A stretch of 16,872 nucleotides of DNA from Baffinella frigidus (Eukaryota; Cryptophyceae; Cryptomonadales; Baffinellaceae): positions 52,609 to 69,480 of the forward strand of contig MU646817.1 of the NCBI GenBank assembly GCA_026770585.1, written 5' to 3'. The number at the start of each line of letters is the position of its first letter. Position 1 is the stretch's first letter. Shown here piece after piece: positions 15,323-16,872 of the stretch. The notes under the pieces were generated by a model. It searched no databases, was not told the DNA's origin, and saw nothing but the letters and a program-made list of their open reading frames with translations. A program made the position numbers and the translations under genes.

Positions 15323-15387
15323 CAGTCCGGGATGAATGTCCCAGTCGTCGTCGCCGCCCGGCGCCCCAGGTTTCCCGAGATCCGCCC
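15323..15387 (-). CDS. Candidate exon, acidic Gly/Pro-rich segment, gene unassigned
   Basis: Acceptor TTCCAG, then ADLGKPGAPGGDDDWDIHPGL and a possible donor GTTTTA; without splicing the frame stays open to about 15220. High G/C at codon position 3. Its entry phase (1) matches the exit phase of the candidate exon at 15702-15842. Phase does not connect cleanly to kinesin exon 1, so it may belong to a neighbouring gene. No family recognised. Confidence 0.4.
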
Positions 15388-15701
15388 CTGGAATCTAGAG
15401 CTAGCACGGGGTACGTCGTAAAAAGCTGACACCGAGAAATCGGGAGGATGTGCGATCGGAAGCGCTGTTCTGGAGGAGCGATCCATGTTCAAGCAGCCAT
15501 ACAGCCACCCCAGAGCGCGGGGAGTCACAGTTCCTACACAGACCTGAAACCAGCGCGAGGTCTCTCCACCTGGTGGGGCGCTTGCGGGACGGCGCGCATC
15601 GCACTTGGACTCTGGTTCCAAAGGGTTCAGGGTGTTGTGTTTTCCTGTGCTCAACCAGCGCCAGAAATTGGCAACAAACCCCTAACCACCCATCCCCCAA
15701 C

Positions 15702-15842
15702 CCAGCGACGACTTCTCCGCCTCGACTCCGCTCGTGGCGCCGTCGCCCACGCTGTCGAGCACGCTCACCTCGCTCTCTTCCACAGAGGGCTCCTTGGTGC
15801 GGACGCTCTCCTCAACGGAAGGCTCCTCCGGAGGGGTACAAA
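15702..15842 (-). CDS. Candidate exon, Glu/Ser/Val-rich with an internal duplication, gene unassigned
   Basis: Acceptor ACCAG, 46 whole codons, possible donor GTTGGG. It contains two copies of a KEPSVEES/EEPSVEES unit and then EVSVLDSVGDGATSGVEAEK. The codon pattern is strongly third-position G/C on this strand. The overlapping plus-strand reading is only Ser/Thr-rich and is considered a shadow. Likely a disordered acidic segment; function unknown. Confidence 0.45.
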
Positions 15843-15944
15843 CTGGTCAAATTCACTCCTCTCAGGGAGAAGGGGGGGGCGTGTTCGCGATTTCGCGGCA
15901 GGTGCGAACCCAGCCCTGGGGGGTTAGGCAGTCGGCGTTGGGGT

Positions 15945-16050
15945 TCAGTTTTTTCAGGGTTCAGGGTTTTCAGGGTTCAGGGTTTAGGGTGTAGGGTGAA
16001 GTGTTCACGATGTAGGGTGTAGGGTGCAGTGTTGAGGTGTCAGGGTTTAG
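15945..16050. repeat. Short TTTAGGG/CAGGGTT patch
   Basis: Irregular CAGGGTT and GTAGGGT units, the only heptamer patch upstream of 14655. Confidence 0.85.
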
Positions 16051-16096
16051 GGCAACTCATGCGTGGAGCTTAATGATAAAACCAGAAACATTTAGA

Positions 16097-16315
16097 ATGC
16101 TGAGTGGAGCCTAGTGATAATGCCTGATGGAAATACCACAAAGTCATGATACCACGTAGTGATTTATCGACTGGTGAAAATCCCCGATCTGGTTCAACCC
16201 ATTATAATGTTATGATGCTGATTAGAGCCTAGTGATAATGCCTGGTAGTGACAATGCCACGTAGTCATTATCATTGCCACGTAGTCATTATAACGACTAG
16301 GCTCCACTCAGCATA
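16097..16315. mobile_element. About 219-bp MITE-like element
   Basis: Inverted ends ATGCTGAGTGGAGCCTAGT (16097 onward) and its complement (to 16315). An internal third copy (ATGCTGATTAGAGCCTAGTG near 16213) and a GCCACGTAGTCATTAT direct repeat lie inside. Target duplication unclear. Confidence 0.85.
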
Positions 16316-16324
16316 TCCCTTTAG

Positions 16325-16377
16325 TGACCAGTAGGCTCATACGCCCTACCGTAGGGCCCTAGGACCTGCCTAGGGCT
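16325..16377. repeat. Dispersed repeat, copy 2 (inverted relative to 11414-11466)
   Basis: About 50 bases nearly identical to the reverse complement of copy 1, directly beside the element at 16097-16315. Confidence 0.9.
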
Positions 16378-16603
16378 TCCACGGTCAATTATTCGCCCGT
16401 TTGGTCACTTAAGGTTGGTCACTTGAGGGATAGTGATAGTGCTGTGGCCTCGATCACAACGCCGTCACTTTGTTTTGAAAGTCTGAAAAAGGGGTGAGCG
16501 TAGAGGCGATTTGATCCGCGTCAGTTCCCAGAAAGCCCCCCAGGGCTAGAAGCTTGCGTAACGAGCTCCATGATGCAGCCCTCCGAAGGGAGGGGCTTTA
16601 CAT

Positions 16604-16742
16604 TCATCTCCACACAAGTATTAATCAGTCGCTTTTGGCGTATCGAAATTTACTACACAAATACTCTACTATTACTTTTATCAAAAAATCGTGTAGTTTC
16701 CGTTGCCCACAAGCAATTAGATAATACTTGAATGGAGATTGA
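16604..16742. mobile_element. About 139-bp MITE-like element
   Basis: Inverted ends TCATCTCCACACAAGTATTA / TAATACTTGAATGGAGATTGA with a few mismatches. AT-rich interior with AAATTTACTACA, a motif also in the heads of the elements at 7231-7410 and 745-1135 and at 14302-14314. Confidence 0.75.
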
Positions 16743-16872
16743 CATGTGTCCATTGAGAACCCATGTATTCTCTCCCCTAACTCCGCCTCAGTCCGGTTGG
16801 CTGACTATTCGTAAGTTGTCATGCTGGGTGTGCGGTACACATCCGTCAACTTTGGAGCGGAAAAGCGCCTGG

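Noticed and set aside
15450-16022. 190-codon plus-strand frame, the longest in the window
   Set aside because: Ser/Pro/Arg-rich with poor codon bias. The opposite strand has an exon-like codon pattern at 15702-15842, and the frame ends inside a repeat.
16450-16590. Minus-strand open stretch (KLLALGGFLGTDADQIAST)
   Set aside because: No start codon, weak codon bias, a stop soon after, and no recognisable family; not enough for an exon call.

Overview
The window is nuclear DNA of a eukaryote, most likely a photosynthetic protist. It carries no bacterial gene layout. It is soaked in TTTAGGG-type (plant/algal telomere-like) heptamers, and its one clear gene is a motor kinesin cut into many very short exons with GT-AG introns. 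The kinesin motifs resemble the kinesin-7 group, close to plant/algal forms. A cryptophyte or a similar alga fits. A dinoflagellate is possible but less likely, because 21 of the 22 inferred donors are GT. The organism cannot be named from sequence alone.

Main content: one minus-strand kinesin gene, reconstructed by hand from about 14647 (proposed ATG) down to 200-202 (proposed TGA). I place 23 exons of 35-137 bp, in total 1572 coding bases (523 codons plus stop) spread over 14.4 kb. Every exon-exon phase agrees. Protein order: low-complexity N-terminus (residues 1-90), motor core (about 91-406) with P-loop, switch I, switch II and the [11 protein letters not shown] element, a kinesin-7-like neck, a short charged/coiled-coil stretch and a basic/acidic tail. 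Exons 5-19 are strongly supported; the outermost exons are weaker.

The introns (about 89% of the gene) hold three things. (1) Heptamer arrays related to GGGTTTA, where single arrays are often dominated by their own variant (GGGTTTT, GGTGTTT, GGGTTTC, ATGGTTT, GGGTTCT, GGGTTTG and others). (2) 'Shadow exons': repeated, decayed copies of the edge of the nearest exon together with its splice site. (3) Short inverted-repeat elements (MITE-like, several with TA target duplications), a nested pair, a 46-bp perfect palindrome, GA and AT microsatellites, and a tRNA-like repeat family in intron 1.

Upstream of the kinesin (14655-16872) there are two GC-rich minus-strand exon candidates, then MITE-like elements and dispersed repeats to the window end. 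Below 200 there is only repeat, including a 21-bp tandem array at 1-96. A 20-base match to an Illumina adapter at 4895-4914, inside a 368-bp tandem repeat, points to an assembly artefact there.
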